A stretch of 64,000 nt of DNA, taken from Amycolatopsis vancoresmycina. Lineage in GTDB: Bacteria; Actinomycetota; Actinomycetes; Mycobacteriales; Pseudonocardiaceae. Below the pieces are notes generated by a model, which saw nothing but the letters and a program-made list of their open reading frames with translations, was not told where the DNA came from and did no database searches. Position 1 is the stretch's first letter. Each line of letters starts with the position of its first letter. The position numbers and the translations under genes are program-made. This document shows positions 1-8,272 of this stretch, in pieces. Location: NCBI RefSeq assembly GCF_000716785.1, contig NZ_JNYY01000001.1:1216406-1280405 (forward strand), in the 5' to 3' direction.

Positions 1-1119
1 ACGTCCCCCAGCCCGGCGACGCCGTCGTCTTCGGCGACGACACCTACCCCACCGAGGGCTCCCACATCGCCATCGTCACCGACTACAGCAACGGCCTGCT
101 GTCCGACATCGGCGGCGACGAAGGCGGCGGTCAGCCCGGAGGCAACGGCAACTGGTGGTCCACCAGCAGCGTCAAGGTCGACGAGGGCAACGGCGCTGCC
201 TGGAACCCGCACGACAAGCTGTTCGCCGGCCAGAGCTACGAGATGTGGGTGCTCGGCTACGTCAGTTCCGGCGCCGGCCAGGACAGCGGCAGCACCCCAC
301 TCCTTCAGGGCGGAACCGGCCTCACCGCCGACACCACCGGCGGCTTCGCCACCGCCTGGCAGGGCCGTGACGCCAACAACAGCCTCTGGGTCGCCACCGG
401 CGCCGGAACCACGCTGTCGGCCTACGGCGACCCCTACGCCCTCGGCGTCGCGGCGAACTCCAAGCCCTCGATCGCCACCCTCTCGGACGGCAGCTGGGTC
501 GCCGCCTGGCAGGGCCGCGATGCGAACAACAGCCTGTGGATCGCCACCGGTAAGGGCAACACCATCACCTCCTTCGGCGACCCCTACCTCCTCGGGGTCG
601 CTCCGAACACCAGCCCCTCGATCGTCGCGCTCCCGAACAAGCAGTGGGAGGTGGCGTGGCAGGGCCGCGACGCGAACAACAGCCTCTGGCTCGCCACCGG
701 CACGGGCGCGTCGATCACCGCGAAGGGCGACCCGTGGGCGTTGGGTGTCGCGGCCCCGCCTACGGCAATCCCTACGCCCTGGGAGTCGCCCCGAACACCA
801 GCCCGTCGCTGGCTCCGCTGCCTGGTGGCGGCTTCGAGGTCGCCTGGCAGGGCCGCGACGCGAACAACAGCCTCTGGCTCGCCACCGGCACGGGCGCGTC
901 GATCACCGCGAAGGGCGACCCGTGGGCGTTGGGTGTCGCGGCCACCCCTACGCCCTCGGTGTCGCCGCCAACAGCAGTCCCGCCATCGTCACCCTGGCGA
1001 CCGGCGGGTTCGAAGTGACCTGGAAGGGACGTGACGCCAACAACAGCCTCTGGCTCGCCACCGGCAGCGGCGCGTCCATCACCGCGAAGGGAGACCCCTG
1101 GGCGCTCGGCGTCGCCTGA
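1..1119 (+). pseudogene. CHAP-like secreted protein with 50-residue repeats, 5' truncated and frame-disrupted
   Basis: The gene enters from the left edge. The first part, in the frame starting at base 3, reads PGDAVVFGDDTY...GSHIAIVTDY, which resembles the second half of a CHAP/NlpC-type amidase domain with its histidine; the cysteine half lies outside the window. It is followed by a tandem repeat built on QGRDANNSLW and GDPYALGVA. The repeat core recurs at 361, 511 and 661, a spacing of exactly 150 bp (50 residues). It then recurs at 849 (+188) and 1025 (+176), that is 150 plus 38 and plus 26. Both extras shift the frame, so the repeats run on in a second and then a third frame before the stop at 1117-1119. 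Read straight through, the first frame stops near 1034. Likely an extracellular cell-wall or sugar-binding protein. The breaks may be real decay or misassembly of a 99-bp exact repeat (657-755 and 845-943). Confidence 0.6.
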
Positions 1120-1150
1120 CCGCCAGAACCTGCCGGCCCGACACGTTCTC

Positions 1151-1186
1151 GTGTCCTGCGGCTCCGAACCAGGAGCCGCAGGACAC
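1151..1186 (+). terminator. Perfect 15-bp hairpin terminator
   Basis: The arms gtgtcctgcggctcc (1151-1165) and ggagccgcaggacac (1172-1186) are perfect reverse complements around a 6-base loop. The hairpin lies 32 bases after the stop of the repeat protein. There is no long T tract, which is usual for actinobacterial terminators. Confidence 0.75.
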
Positions 1187-1664
1187 ACCGTTGTCACGAG
1201 ATCCGACGATCTGCTGGTAGCACGGGCCGGCAATCGCGGTCTCGCCCCTCTCAGACCGACGATCCGGCCGCGTTCCGGCAAGCTTTTTGGAGATCGAATC
1301 CGGCAGCGATCGAACTGCTGACCGTCACCATCGGGTCGTCCATGCGACCCGGAGTGACGCCTTCTCACGTCCTGGTTTCAAGGAGCTGATGAAACTCGTG
1401 CCCGCAGGAGTCTTGGTCCGGCCCCTCTTGGGCCGGGGTTTGCCGCGCCGTGTCGGCGGGCGTCGGCGACCATCGCATGATGGTCATCACTCTTCCGGCC
1501 TCCTTTGTGGACCTTCCCCGCCACCTATTCAACAAACTCGTCGTCGTCGATTCGATTCCCGCCGACGAGTTTCGCGACGGCGTTGGCGGTGTGCCCAGTG
1601 CTCCTGATGAACACCTGGGTCGGCGGGTGAGGTCAGGGAGATCATGAGCCCTGCCAACCTGGTG
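1187..1664. other. Intergenic stretch without a supported gene
   Basis: About 480 bases between the hairpin and the end of the leftward DUF427 gene. Short open frames exist (for example from an ATG at 1389 after AAGGAG), but their codon third positions and residue content do not look coding. I see no RNA gene or repeat here. Confidence 0.5.
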
Positions 1665-2483
1665 CTATGACCACGGCGTGATCGGCCGCGGCAACCGCTC
1701 GCCGTCCAGGACGACGTCGACGCGTTCGGTGAGAAAGGCTATGTACCCGGCGATGTCCCGCGCGTCGGACAGCGGCTCGTCGTAGCTCCAGGCCAGATCA
1801 CGGTGCCCGCCCACCGACCAGTAGGTCGCGTGTCCCTTGTAGGCGCACGTGGTGCGTGTGTCCGACGGCGTGAGCAGGTCCATCCTGACGTCTTCGCGCG
1901 GCAGGTAGTAGCGAGGTGTGATCCCCGTCTCGAACAACAGGCGAGGCGCGGCCGAGCCGGCCACCACCACACCGTCGACCTCGACCTGCACCCGGCTGTC
2001 GCTGCGCCGGATGTCGATACGCGAGAACGGATCACGCGGGTGGCCGACGATCGGTTCGGCCTCCTCGAGCCACTCGTCGAAGGCGGAGAAGTCGAGGATG
2101 ACATGCTCCCCGAGGTCGGGGTCATCGGGCCGGAAGCCCGCGCCCGGCAGGGTCACGCCGTCCACGGCCAGGGTCTGCGGCCGGCCCGGGCAGGTGTGCA
2201 CGGCGAACGCGGTCCGCGGGTCGAGGACCGGCGGACCCCCCTCGGCCAGCTGCACCGGGTTCTCCGCCGCCAGTGCGTCGTCCGACGGGATCGGCGTCGC
2301 GCGGACGTCCGACAGGGCGAACGCGTACGACGGCACCACCCGTTTCGGTTCCCAGACCAGCACGGCCCGCCGCGAGTCGGCGAACGTCCGTCCACTCGCG
2401 ACCGCCCGTACCCGCTTGGCCACCGGTTCGTACCGCAACTCGGCCAGGTCTCCGGTGAACCGCGCTCCCATGCGTGTCGCCAT
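1665..2483 (-). CDS. DUF427 domain-containing protein
   Basis: A two-copy DUF427 protein (also called NTP_transf_9 in Pfam) of unknown function. Each half carries the family signature of a beta-rich domain with conserved tryptophan and glycine: VWEPKRVVPSYAF in the first half, and YLPREDVRMDLLTPSDTRTTC with YKGHATYWSV in the second. The second copy also has the typical AWSYDEPL...DIAGYIAFL ending. The frame stays open upstream to a TTG at 2534. I prefer the ATG at 2483 (MATRMGARF) because the extra 17 residues look non-conserved; an ATG at 2471 is also possible. It is monocistronic, and its promoter would lie in the long divergent gap to the lipase. The family call is firm; no biochemical role can be given. 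Confidence 0.85.
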   Translation of the reverse strand: MATRMGARFTGDLAELRYEPVAKRVRAVASGRTFADSRRAVLVWEPKRVVPSYAFALSDVRATPIPSDDALAAENPVQLAEGGPPVLDPRTAFAVHTCPGRPQTLAVDGVTLPGAGFRPDDPDLGEHVILDFSAFDEWLEEAEPIVGHPRDPFSRIDIRRSDSRVQVEVDGVVVAGSAAPRLLFETGITPRYYLPREDVRMDLLTPSDTRTTCAYKGHATYWSVGGHRDLAWSYDEPLSDARDIAGYIAFLTERVDVVLDGERLPRPITPWS

Positions 2484-3171
2484 GGGCCCACGATCCGCGC
2501 CGGTGGGCACCGTCGTCAATACCGGCTCGTTCAACCACTGTCGCCACGGAGGATGTCGAACGCGTGCAGGCGGTGCGTGGCGAACAGCTCGAGCGCAGCC
2601 TCTCGGTCACGAGCACGATCGGGTCAAGCTGAAACGCCAACGGTCCTTCCCTTGCGGCCATAGCCGGCTACACCGTCGCGCAACCTATACAAGGAGACAG
2701 TTCTTCACACCGACCCTCACCCATACCAGGAATGGGCGCCATCGCCCTTCTCCGCTGCCTCACGACAACTAGAGCGGCCGGCGTTCACGCATTTCCGCAT
2801 CACTGACCGCGTGAACTTGGGTCCAAGGTGGCTGTCAGGCAGGTCTTGCACGGGCTGGCGGTGACCGCGCCGACCTCCGTGCCGTCGAGGTGGGCCGCTC
2901 GCGGACCCGCAGAGCTCCCGGCCGCCCCAGAACCGGTACGGCCGGACTTCGCCCGTCAAAATCACGCCCTCCTCGCCACGATCGCCGCGTTCGCCGGTTC
3001 CCTGACCGCGCACCCCGGACCGCGCAGCTTCGGCGACCCGTGACCGCATCCCCTCGATATGGTGCCCACGACCATGTCCGAGCCGCGCGGGGCGTGGCCC
3101 GCGCACATTGCCCCGGCTCGTCCGGTGGCCGATAGTTGCGGAGTTCCCCCCGGTGTCGTGAGGAGCCCGTC
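2484..3171. other. Long divergent intergenic region
   Basis: Nearly 700 bases separating the leftward DUF427 gene from the rightward lipase gene, so it should hold both promoters. Open frames here (for example 2828-3043 forward, 2717-3106 reverse) lack convincing coding character. On the reverse strand near 2540-2600 a short stretch reads ALELFATHRLHAFDILRGDSG before a stop. It could be a gene remnant, but it is too short to call. Confidence 0.45.
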
Positions 3172-4431
3172 GTGCGCCTGCTCAGCCTGGTGGCCGCTGC
3201 CGCCGTCGTCGTCGGTGTGGAGGTCGCCGCGCCGGCACCGCCGGTCGCCGCAGCCGCTCCCGCCTACCTGACCAACGAGGCGACGTTCAGCACCGTCGCC
3301 AACGGGTGGGCCAAGGTCGAGCGCTATCGCGACACCACAGCGGGATTCGCCGACGAGCAGTATCCGCCGGACGGACGGGGCAACCAGGACGGGCAGCGGC
3401 TGACCTTCTTCGGCGGCGTGGCGCAGCCGTCCTCGTCGCGGTTCCTGCTGTACTCCGCACCCGGCTGGTCGACCGGCGCGAAGGCCACGCCGGTGCTGCT
3501 GGTCCACGGTGCCAACGACAATCCCGACCGGGCCTGGGCCAATCCGAACGAGTCCGGCGGCTTCGGGTGCGGTTCGGCGACGTGCCCGTCGACCGGGCTG
3601 ATGCAGTACCTCAGCTCGCGCGGGTACCGGGTGTTCGCCATCGGCTTCGCGCACAAGCAGGGCGAGAACCGCCAGCAGGCACAGCAGGTCGGCGACGCGA
3701 TCGCGCTGATCAAGTCACGCTTGGGGGTGGGCCAGGTCGATCTGGTCGGCTGGAGCAAGGGCGAGCTGTCCACCCGGATGTACGTGTCCTCGGTGAAGCC
3801 CGCCTGGGGGCGGCCCTACGCCGGCGACGTGCGCAAGCTGATCACCCTCGGCGGGCCGAACGGTGGCTATGACTACCCGTTCGCGCACGGTTACGCGCAC
3901 GACCTGTCGATCTGGCCGGAGTGCGGCGTCAACATCAACGCGCCGAGCCCGCACACCAGGATGACCTGCTACGGCGCGTACACCTACCACCCGGAACTGT
4001 CGATCACCCCCACCGCCGGCTGGGACACCTACCCCGGGCAGCGGCAGATGCTGGCCCGCTTCGACAGCGCGTTCGGCGTCGACGGCTCGCAGCAGGACTG
4101 GTACACGACCTACTACGGCGGCCAGGGTTTCTACACCGACGGGACGGGAATCCAGGCCGCGATCGACGCCGGGTCGATGATCTCCACCATCCAGTCCGCC
4201 GGCACCCCGGCCGGCGTCTCGGTGTACCTGCTGGCCGGCGGCTCGCCCACCATCGTCGGCGTGTTCAACGAGAACCGCGGCCCGAGCGACGGCATCGTGT
4301 TCACGACCAGCGCGTTGGACAGCACCGGCATCGGCCACCTCGCCGCGACCGCGCTGGTCGGTTCGGTGAACCACTTGCAGCTGGGCTGGGCGTCGGCCTC
4401 GATGTCCCAGGTGACGAGCTGGCTGGCGTGA
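3172..4431 (+). CDS. Secreted alpha/beta-hydrolase lipase
   Basis: A secreted lipase/esterase of the alpha/beta-hydrolase fold, about 419 residues. The start is GTG 3172, preceded by GAGGAG seven bases upstream, and gives an immediate signal peptide (MRLLSLVAAAAVVVGVEV then Ala-rich to about residue 30). An upstream in-frame TTG at 3136 would place a charged segment before the signal. The oxyanion region TPVLLVHGANDN is followed by a GWSKG nucleophile elbow. Several cysteines in the mature part (GFGCGSATC, EC, TCY) suggest disulfides, consistent with export. The C-terminal region NHLQLG holds a candidate catalytic histidine. The substrate is unknown; the layout resembles actinobacterial lipases acting on acyl glycerols or esters. 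Eleven bases separate it from the next hydrolase gene, so the two are probably co-transcribed. Confidence 0.85.
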   Translation: MRLLSLVAAAAVVVGVEVAAPAPPVAAAAPAYLTNEATFSTVANGWAKVERYRDTTAGFADEQYPPDGRGNQDGQRLTFFGGVAQPSSSRFLLYSAPGWSTGAKATPVLLVHGANDNPDRAWANPNESGGFGCGSATCPSTGLMQYLSSRGYRVFAIGFAHKQGENRQQAQQVGDAIALIKSRLGVGQVDLVGWSKGELSTRMYVSSVKPAWGRPYAGDVRKLITLGGPNGGYDYPFAHGYAHDLSIWPECGVNINAPSPHTRMTCYGAYTYHPELSITPTAGWDTYPGQRQMLARFDSAFGVDGSQQDWYTTYYGGQGFYTDGTGIQAAIDAGSMISTIQSAGTPAGVSVYLLAGGSPTIVGVFNENRGPSDGIVFTTSALDSTGIGHLAATALVGSVNHLQLGWASASMSQVTSWLA

Positions 4432-4442
4432 AAGGGACGACA

Positions 4443-5498
4443 GTGACCACACTCCTCGACGGAATCACTTCGGCGAAGGTGCCGACCGACCGGCTGACCG
4501 CGCACGTGCTGGAGGTGGCCGGCCGGGAGCACGGCGAACCGGTCGTGTTCGTCCACGGCAACGTCTCGTCTTCGGCCTTCTGGCAGGAGTCGATGCTCGA
4601 CCTGCCGGAGCGGTACCGCCCGATCGCGGTGGACCTGCGCGGCTTCGGCGGCACCGACCCCTTGCCGGTGGACGCGACGCGGGGCGTGCGCGACTACGCC
4701 GACGACGTGGCCGCCACGCTGGCCGCGCTGAGCATCGACGCCGCGCACCTGGTCGGCTGGAGTCTGGGCGGCGGCGTGGTGCTGCAGCTGCTGCGCGAGC
4801 ACCCCGCGCTCGCGCGCACCGTGACGCTGGTCAACCCGGTCTCGCCCTACGGCTTCGGCGGCACCAAGGGCGCGGACGGCGAGCTGGTCGACGCGGCGGG
4901 CGCCGGCTCGGGCGGCGGTGGCGCCAACCCGGACTTCGTCGCCCGGCTCAAGGACGGCGACACCTCGGACGAGTCGCCGTTCTCCCCACGCCAGGTGCTG
5001 CTGGCCTTCTACGTCAAGCCGCCGTTCCACCCCGCCCGCCTCGACGACCTCGTCGAGTCGATGCTCACCACCCGGGTCGGCGACGACCACTACCCCGGCG
5101 ACTCCACCACGACCGACGCGTGGCCCGGTGTCGCGCCGGGCACCCGTGGCGTGCTCAACACCCTGGCGCCCGGCCACTTCCGCCTCGACGACCTCGACGC
5201 GATCGAGCCCAAGCCCCCGATCCTCTGGGTGCGGGGAGCCGACGACCAGATCGTTTCCGACACCTCCCTGTTCGACCTCGCCCACCTCGGCCGGCTCGGC
5301 GCGGTGCCCGGCTGGCCGGGCGAGGCCACCCACCCCGCGCAGCCGATGGTCACCCAGGCCAGAGCCGTCCTCGACCGCTACGCCGCCGCGGGCGGCGACT
5401 ACCGCGAGGTGGTCATCTCCGACACCGGGCACAGCCCGCACATCGAGAAGCCGAAGGAGTTCTCGGCGGCACTGCTCGAGGTGTTGGCCAACGGCTGA
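4443..5498 (+). CDS. Alpha/beta hydrolase
   Basis: A cytoplasmic alpha/beta-hydrolase-fold enzyme of 351 residues starting at GTG 4443 behind AAAGGGA. Fold motifs are in order: oxyanion VVFVHGNVSSSAF (about residues 36-48), DLRGFGGTD, the nucleophile elbow GWSLGG (about 105-110), a candidate acid in WVRGADDQIV, and a C-terminal histidine in SDTGHSPHIEKP. There is no signal peptide, unlike the lipase 11 bases upstream. The pair may act in sequence on an ester, one outside and one inside the cell; that is inference. Family members include haloperoxidase-like and ester hydrolases, and motifs alone do not fix the substrate. Confidence 0.88.
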   Translation: MTTLLDGITSAKVPTDRLTAHVLEVAGREHGEPVVFVHGNVSSSAFWQESMLDLPERYRPIAVDLRGFGGTDPLPVDATRGVRDYADDVAATLAALSIDAAHLVGWSLGGGVVLQLLREHPALARTVTLVNPVSPYGFGGTKGADGELVDAAGAGSGGGGANPDFVARLKDGDTSDESPFSPRQVLLAFYVKPPFHPARLDDLVESMLTTRVGDDHYPGDSTTTDAWPGVAPGTRGVLNTLAPGHFRLDDLDAIEPKPPILWVRGADDQIVSDTSLFDLAHLGRLGAVPGWPGEATHPAQPMVTQARAVLDRYAAAGGDYREVVISDTGHSPHIEKPKEFSAALLEVLANG

Positions 5499-5622
5499 TC
5501 GGCGCCACGAAAGTCAAGTTTGCCGGGAAGCCAGTGCGCGGCGTCGACGACATCCTCACGATCCGCGCACCCCGGCAGGACTGGACGGGCTGGCGGATTC
5601 CGTCAACGGTCAACGACCGCAG

Positions 5623-7770
5623 CTATCGCCACCACGGGCGATGGCGCTGGGCCGCCACCACGCCGGCGGGCTCGACGAGTTCGGCGAGCCGGGCGGCGAT
5701 GTGCTTGATGTGCTCGTGGACCCACAACGCGCAGGCGAGGTCGCGCACCGAGGCACCCGGCTGCTCGAGGAGCTCCGGAAACGTGGGCGGGGCGAGCATC
5801 GGCACGTCGCCGTGGTCGGTGCGGTCGAGGCGGGACGCCAGGTGGTCGTACCAGGCGGCGAGCTGGCCCGCCTGCTCGCCGAGGAGCCGGCGGAACGGGT
5901 CGGGTTCGACGTGGGGGTTCGGGAGCCCGGCCAGTGAGTGCGCGGTCAGCCGGGCGCGGACGGTGCCCGTGACCAGCCGCCACAGGAGCGGCTTGGGGAC
6001 GTGCTTGGTGCCCTGCTCGCTGAGGAACCCGCGCAGCGCGTCGTCGAGCCGGGCACCGGCGGCGGTCGCCGCGGCCGGGGCCGGCGGGTCGTGGCGGAGG
6101 CCGAGCGCCCAGTGCGCGGCCGTCGCGAGGTACGCGCCGCCGGTGCGGAACGCGTCGGCGAGGTCGTCGGCGACGACGGCCCGGGCGCCGCGGGGCCAGA
6201 ACAGCGCGCCGGCCACCAGGCACACCGCGCAGCCGATCGCGATGTCTTCGATCCGCACGACACCGATCCGCCACCCGGCCGGGGCGAGCAGGTTGAACAG
6301 CACGACCACCGTCACGGTGAAGGCGGCTTGGCCGACCGTGAAGGGAAGAGCGCCGGGCGCGTAGGAGGCGACCAGCACCGCGAGCGGGAGGGCGATCCAC
6401 AGCGCCGGCGTACTGGTGCCGATGACCAGCAGCAGCAACGCGCCGACGACGACGCCCAGCACGGTGCCGGCCAGCGCGCGCAACGCGGTCGACCCGGTCG
6501 CCGCCGCGTTGCCGCGCAACACGGACAACGTTCCCAGTACGACCCAAAAGCCGTGCTCGACGCCGCTCGCGCCGGCGACCACGACCGCGGCGCTCAGTGC
6601 CACCGCGCCGCGGAGGCTGTTGACGAACCACACCGACCGCAGGCTCGTCTGGGGCGACGCGACCCGGGTGAGCGACGTCAGGGAGAGGCTGCCGGGGAAG
6701 CGTCTCTGCCGGCTGCCGGGCGTCGCGGCGCGGGCTTCGACCGCCGCTGCGCGGGCGGCGAAAGCGGCGGTCCGGGCGTGGAAGGACAGGTGCACGGCGT
6801 CGGCGTAGCCGGGATCGCCGGAGCCCATGCCGCGCAGCCACGCCACGCTCGCCTGGATCCTGCGGTCCAGCTCGTCGGTGTCGAAGGCGCCGGACCGGCC
6901 GGCCGGCAGACCGGCGACCGCTCGCAGGCACGCGCTGGTCTCGGCGAGGAGTTCGCGTTCGACCTCGGGTGCCCGGCTCAGGTCCGGGTATTCGCCGAGG
7001 GTGTCGGCGATGACCGAACAGCACCATTCGAGCAGGCCCACCAGGCTGTCGAGGGCCTGGTCCTCGGCGGCCAGCCCGGTGGGGCGGTACGGCGTCGCGG
7101 TGAACTCCTCGATCAGCCGGTGCTTGGCCTCGACGGCCGCCTCTTTGGCCGCCTGTACGTCCGGGTCGCCGCGCAACGCCGCGTCCAGGTAGCCGGCGAG
7201 GGTGCCGGCCGACCGGGACGCCGCGTCCCGCAGGGCGGTGGCGGGAGAACGGGGCGACAGCAGCAGGACGACCGCGGTGCCCACGACCGACGCCAGCCAC
7301 CAGCCGGCGAGGCGGTCGGGCACCATGCCCAGCGTGCCGGGCGAGGCCGCCGGGAGGACGTAGGCGAGCAGCGCGGCGGGGGCGCCGGTTGCCGCGTTCG
7401 GGCCCGCGACCCCGCTGAACCGCACCAGGAACACCACGACCAGCGTCACGACCGCCGCCAGCGGCAGCGACGCGCTGGCGGCGGTCCCGACGACCAGCAG
7501 GACGCTGCCCGCGACGGCGAGCCCGAAGTGCGCGCGCAGCTTGTCCCGCCAGTCGCCGCCGAACGACGCCAAGACCAGCGTGGCGAACCCGCCGAAGGCG
7601 GCGAACGTCGCCACCTGCAGGTTGCCGATCACCGTGACGCTGAACGCGAAGAGAGCGGGCACCACCAGCGTCGCCCGGACGGCACGCAGCACAGCGCCGG
7701 CCGACCACTGCGGCACCCAGTCCCGGGGCGTGATCCGGCGGGTTTTCACTGCGGGGGAATCGATCGCCAC
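5623..7770 (-). CDS. FUSC-family membrane exporter
   Basis: A 715-residue membrane protein of the FUSC/aromatic-acid exporter type (relatives are YccS, YhfK and AaeB). Six hydrophobic spans lie near residues 35-190. A soluble helical domain follows (about 200-375), then a second membrane block (about 385-510, with TVLGVVVGALLLLVIGTS), and a soluble C-terminal tail. This two-block layout is the family norm. The start is GTG 7768-7770, before MAIDSPAVKTRRITPRDW. Such proteins are thought to export aromatic acids or other hydrophobic compounds; the cargo here is unknown. It may follow a small gene at 7810-8151 on the same strand. Confidence 0.88.
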   Translation of the reverse strand: MAIDSPAVKTRRITPRDWVPQWSAGAVLRAVRATLVVPALFAFSVTVIGNLQVATFAAFGGFATLVLASFGGDWRDKLRAHFGLAVAGSVLLVVGTAASASLPLAAVVTLVVVFLVRFSGVAGPNAATGAPAALLAYVLPAASPGTLGMVPDRLAGWWLASVVGTAVVLLLSPRSPATALRDAASRSAGTLAGYLDAALRGDPDVQAAKEAAVEAKHRLIEEFTATPYRPTGLAAEDQALDSLVGLLEWCCSVIADTLGEYPDLSRAPEVERELLAETSACLRAVAGLPAGRSGAFDTDELDRRIQASVAWLRGMGSGDPGYADAVHLSFHARTAAFAARAAAVEARAATPGSRQRRFPGSLSLTSLTRVASPQTSLRSVWFVNSLRGAVALSAAVVVAGASGVEHGFWVVLGTLSVLRGNAAATGSTALRALAGTVLGVVVGALLLLVIGTSTPALWIALPLAVLVASYAPGALPFTVGQAAFTVTVVVLFNLLAPAGWRIGVVRIEDIAIGCAVCLVAGALFWPRGARAVVADDLADAFRTGGAYLATAAHWALGLRHDPPAPAAATAAGARLDDALRGFLSEQGTKHVPKPLLWRLVTGTVRARLTAHSLAGLPNPHVEPDPFRRLLGEQAGQLAAWYDHLASRLDRTDHGDVPMLAPPTFPELLEQPGASVRDLACALWVHEHIKHIAARLAELVEPAGVVAAQRHRPWWR

Positions 7771-7809
7771 GCGGCGAGCATAACCGCGAACCTGCTGATC
7801 ACGGGCCGG

Positions 7810-8151
7810 TTATCGCGTGCCGCGCGCCGGGACCGGCGGCGCCGGGCCGTTCGCCGTGACGTGGCCGGCGAAAGCGGGTAGGCGGTCGTCAACGCGGGAG
7901 AGCGCTTCGGGCGGGCCGAGCGCGATCCGCAACTCGGCCGGTACGCCGGTGATGTCGCCGTCCCGGGCTCGACCACGGTCGACGGACTTCGCCCAGCGTG
8001 CGGCCTCGGCCGGATCCAACTCGTCCAGGCAAGACCGGCAAGGACCGTCCGGCGGACGAACCCGACACAGCCACCGAGAGCCGCGGGCTCGGCGGTGTGG
8101 TCGGCCCCCGGTGGCGAAGACAGCCGCGTTCTTCCTGTTGCGTGTCCTCAC
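7810..8151 (-). CDS. Possible small hypothetical protein
   Basis: A weak candidate gene in an otherwise empty 500-base gap. The reverse strand reads CRSCLDELDPAEAARWAKSVDRG and continues to LPAFAGHV with mostly G/C third positions, as in real genes here. A CxxC pair might bind metal. The GTG at 8149-8151 has a GGAGG immediately beside it, too close for a normal ribosome site, so the true start is uncertain and the frame is open further upstream. If real, the 113-residue protein sits 39 bases upstream of the FUSC gene on the same strand. I recognise no family. Confidence 0.3.
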   Translation of the reverse strand: MRTRNRKNAAVFATGGRPHRRARGSRWLCRVRPPDGPCRSCLDELDPAEAARWAKSVDRGRARDGDITGVPAELRIALGPPEALSRVDDRLPAFAGHVTANGPAPPVPARGTR

Positions 8152-8272
8152 CTCCTGAACTGAACTGCCACTCCGCCGAACCGATCGGCTCTGCCACAGA
8201 ATCGCAGCGCCGGAAAACGACGCCGGTGCCTCGTCGATGCCATAGTGGTCGAGCGACGGGAGGGAGAATGCC

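Noticed and set aside
361..1100. Regular direct repeats that might suggest a CRISPR array
   Set aside because: The 150-bp units are coding and translate into the same 50-residue motif; spacing and length do not fit repeat-spacer units.
2540..2640. Short reverse-strand peptide that looks like a protein C-terminus
   Set aside because: Only about 30 residues between stops with no start or ribosome site; too little to call a gene or pseudogene.
5938..7881. Long forward open frame opposite the FUSC gene
   Set aside because: Composition is Arg/Gly/Gln-rich as expected for an antisense shadow in GC-rich DNA; the leftward frame has membrane spans and a clear family.
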